Shown piece by piece: positions 62,498-64,000 of a stretch of DNA of 64,000 nucleotides (positions within the stretch are counted from its first letter, which is position 1; each line of letters starts with the position of its first letter). Location: contig NZ_JAGJBY010000001.1 in assembly GCF_020010905.1 (NCBI RefSeq), positions 186,001 to 250,000 on the forward strand, given 5' to 3'. The translations under genes were made by a program, and so were the position numbers. This DNA is from Streptomyces acidiscabies (GTDB taxonomy: Bacteria > Actinomycetota > Actinomycetes > Streptomycetales > Streptomycetaceae). The notes under the pieces are model-generated. The model did not search any database, was not told where the DNA came from, and saw only the letters and a list, made by a program, of their open reading frames with translations.

Positions 62498-64000
62498 ATG
62501 CGATATCCGCAACCGGACAGACGGGAAGCGCTGTTGTCGGCCATGGTCGAGCACGGGAACGACCGGAATTCCCCGGCGTGGCGGGAGCTCGCGCAGCTCG
62601 TCGACGCCGCGCGCCGGACGGACACAGCGCTCGCCCGGCTCTGGCCACCCGCTCCGGCTCAGTACGCGGTCACCGCCGAGGCGTTGGACCTGCTCGCCGC
62701 GCGCGACACAGCGACGGACGACGCCGTCATGGCGTGGTTACGACGTCACGCCTCGGCACGGAGCGATCAACAGCCCACTCCTGAACCCGAGTTGCCGGGC
62801 CACACCGCCAACGTCATCGGCGGGAACTCTGTGCTCCACGGCCCCAGCGTGCAGGCTCGCGACATCCACGGCGGCGTCCACTTCCACGCGCCGTCCGAAC
62901 CGCCTCGCCCTCCCGTACCCCGCCAACTCCCCCCGGCTCACGCCAGGTTCGTCGACCGGGAGAGCGACCGGCAGGCACTCGACGACCTCCGCGCGGGCCA
63001 TTCCGCGCAGGCGTCCCCGGTTCTCGTGATCAGCGGACTGGCCGGGGTCGGCAAGACGACCCTCGCCACCCACTGGCTGCACGAGCACGCCGCGTCCTTC
63101 CCCGACGGTCAGCTCTACGCCGACCTGGGTGGCGAGGACGGCCCCAGGTCCCCCGCGACGGTCCTGGAGGCGTTCCTGATCGCGCTCGGTGCACCGTCGG
63201 TACCGGCCGACACAGCCCAACGCGCCGCGCTGTGGCGAACGTTGACCTCGGGACTGCGGCTGGCCATCCTGCTGGACAACGCGTTCTCCGCCGCGCAGGT
63301 ACGGCCGTTGCTGCTCGGCACATCGACGGGCCTGACGGTGGTGACGAGCCGCAGCGGCCTCACCGGACTCCGGGTCGACGGAGCGTTCGTGCATCAACTC
63401 GACGGCCTGTCACCGGAGTCGGCCGTCGAGCTGCTCGCCGTCGGCGGCGGGGAGCGGGTCGCGGCGGACCCCTCCGCCGCTCACGACGTGATCGAGTTGT
63501 GCGGTCGGCTGCCGCTGACCGTCTCCCTCGCGTCGGCCCAACTCGCGGTCCGCCCGCACCAGTCCGTGTCGGCTCTCGCCGGCAGCCTGTCGCGGGGACG
63601 AGGGGTGCTGGACATGCTGCGGGTCGACGGGGAGGCCGTCATGCGGACGGCTCTCGACCTGTCGTACGGCCTTCTGCCCGGCGAATCCGCCGTCCTCTAC
63701 CGGCGGATGGGTCTGCTGCCTGCCGACGTGCACGACCTGTTCATGCTGGCCGCGGTCACGGACACCGGCCCGTACACGGTCGACGAGCACATCCACCTGC
63801 TCGTCGAGTCGAACCTCCTCCAGGAGACCGGCCCCACGACGTACCGCTTCCACGATCTGGTCCGCTCGCACGCCCGCGCAGTGGGTGAGGAGCGGGAGGA
63901 ACCACCCGGTCGGGAACACACCTTGAGCCGGTTCGTGGACTGGTGTCTGGCCACCTCGGCCGCGGCGGAGGACATCCTCGTGCCCCGGCACCGGCTGCCG
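62498..64000 (+). CDS. NB-ARC (STAND) ATPase, cut by right edge
   Basis: Open to the right edge: 501 codons seen. Residues 1-75 are helical and unassigned, then 'TANVIGGNSVLHGPSVQARD' plus IHGGVHFH, then NB-ARC with P-loop 'ISGLAGVGKTTLATH' near residue 188, 'LRLAILLDNAFSAAQV', 'TVVTSRSGL' and 'RFHDLVRSHAR'. No DNA-binding domain in the visible part, so it is not a SARP. ATG 62498 has GAAAGGA upstream. Divergent from the SARP gene with 180 bp between. A signal-transducing or conflict-type STAND ATPase. Confidence 0.9.
   Translation, partial: MRYPQPDRREALLSAMVEHGNDRNSPAWRELAQLVDAARRTDTALARLWPPAPAQYAVTAEALDLLAARDTATDDAVMAWLRRHASARSDQQPTPEPELPGHTANVIGGNSVLHGPSVQARDIHGGVHFHAPSEPPRPPVPRQLPPAHARFVDRESDRQALDDLRAGHSAQASPVLVISGLAGVGKTTLATHWLHEHAASFPDGQLYADLGGEDGPRSPATVLEAFLIALGAPSVPADTAQRAALWRTLTSGLRLAILLDNAFSAAQVRPLLLGTSTGLTVVTSRSGLTGLRVDGAFVHQLDGLSPESAVELLAVGGGERVAADPSAAHDVIELCGRLPLTVSLASAQLAVRPHQSVSALAGSLSRGRGVLDMLRVDGEAVMRTALDLSYGLLPGESAVLYRRMGLLPADVHDLFMLAAVTDTGPYTVDEHIHLLVESNLLQETGPTTYRFHDLVRSHARAVGEEREEPPGREHTLSRFVDWCLATSAAAEDILVPRHRLP

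Overview
The window reads as a stretch of a Streptomyces (or closely related actinomycete) chromosome. The evidence is very high GC with strong third-position bias, frequent GTG/TTG starts, ATGA/GTGA stop-start overlaps, a dnaK-grpE-dnaJ-hspR operon with HAIR operators, two GlxA-type AraC regulators, PASTA-free actinobacterial Ser/Thr kinases, a SARP/NB-ARC regulator, and small proteins I recall as conserved in Streptomyces. Identification comes from reading the sequence and from family knowledge; no database search was run.

Layout. 1-3.7 kb: two convergent paralogous LuxR-type regulators (the first cut by the left edge), a small lipoprotein and an orphan sugar-binding lipoprotein. 4.0-8.25 kb: the HspR-controlled chaperone operon. 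8.25-16.6 kb: a WecA/MraY-like membrane protein, a secreted-type repeat protein, a membrane FeS oxidoreductase related to EtfD, a Yip1-like membrane protein, and a divergent GlxA regulator/saccharopine-dehydrogenase-like pair. 16.6-20.1 kb: a co-directional cold-shock-like block (MerR, a small 'SCO5918-type' protein, a CBS half-protein, a DEAD-box helicase, a CspA protein).

20.1-32.2 kb is accessory and scarred. It holds an inverted 45-nt copy of the 3' half of the tRNA-Gly gene, two diverged copies of the same non-coding termini, a frameshifted NUDIX gene, another broken gene, a YaaC-like protein, a low-GC AlbA_2 (Schlafen-type) protein, a long hairpin, and an ATP-binding/NUDIX/GntR block recalling the Pif-KorSA module of pSAM2-type integrative elements. 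It ends at core genes (phosphoribosyltransferase, dcd) and the intact tRNA-Gly(CCC).

32.4-47.4 kb: a STAND-LuxR regulator, a Ser/Thr kinase gene interrupted by one in-frame amber codon, a NodB deacetylase, an ECF sigma factor with a membrane partner, a ricin-type lectin, a CE2-like esterase, a HAD phosphatase, a second Ser/Thr kinase and a large secreted transglycosylase/golvesin-like protein. 47.7-53.0 kb: the kdp potassium-ATPase operon, with kdpE directly after kdpC and no kdpD, and a 27-residue membrane peptide leading the operon. 53.2-58.6 kb: a six-gene operon (binding protein, two permeases, ATPase, glycerophosphodiesterase, inositol-monophosphatase family) that looks like an uptake-and-hydrolysis route for a phosphodiester such as glycerophosphoinositol. 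58.9-64 kb: a tiny membrane ORF, a 1064-residue SARP/NB-ARC/TPR regulator and a divergent NB-ARC protein cut by the right edge.

Across the window there is a recurrent family of short GTAC/CTACC-rich motifs. They occur just after stop codons, in hairpins, as a 14-bp tandem array, and inside genes as islands of rare GTA/CTA codons. I regard this, the tRNA-Gly scar, the amber-interrupted kinase, the missing kdpD, and a 'VQ..RD..VH.H' peptide shared by two distant genes as the observations most worth pursuing.
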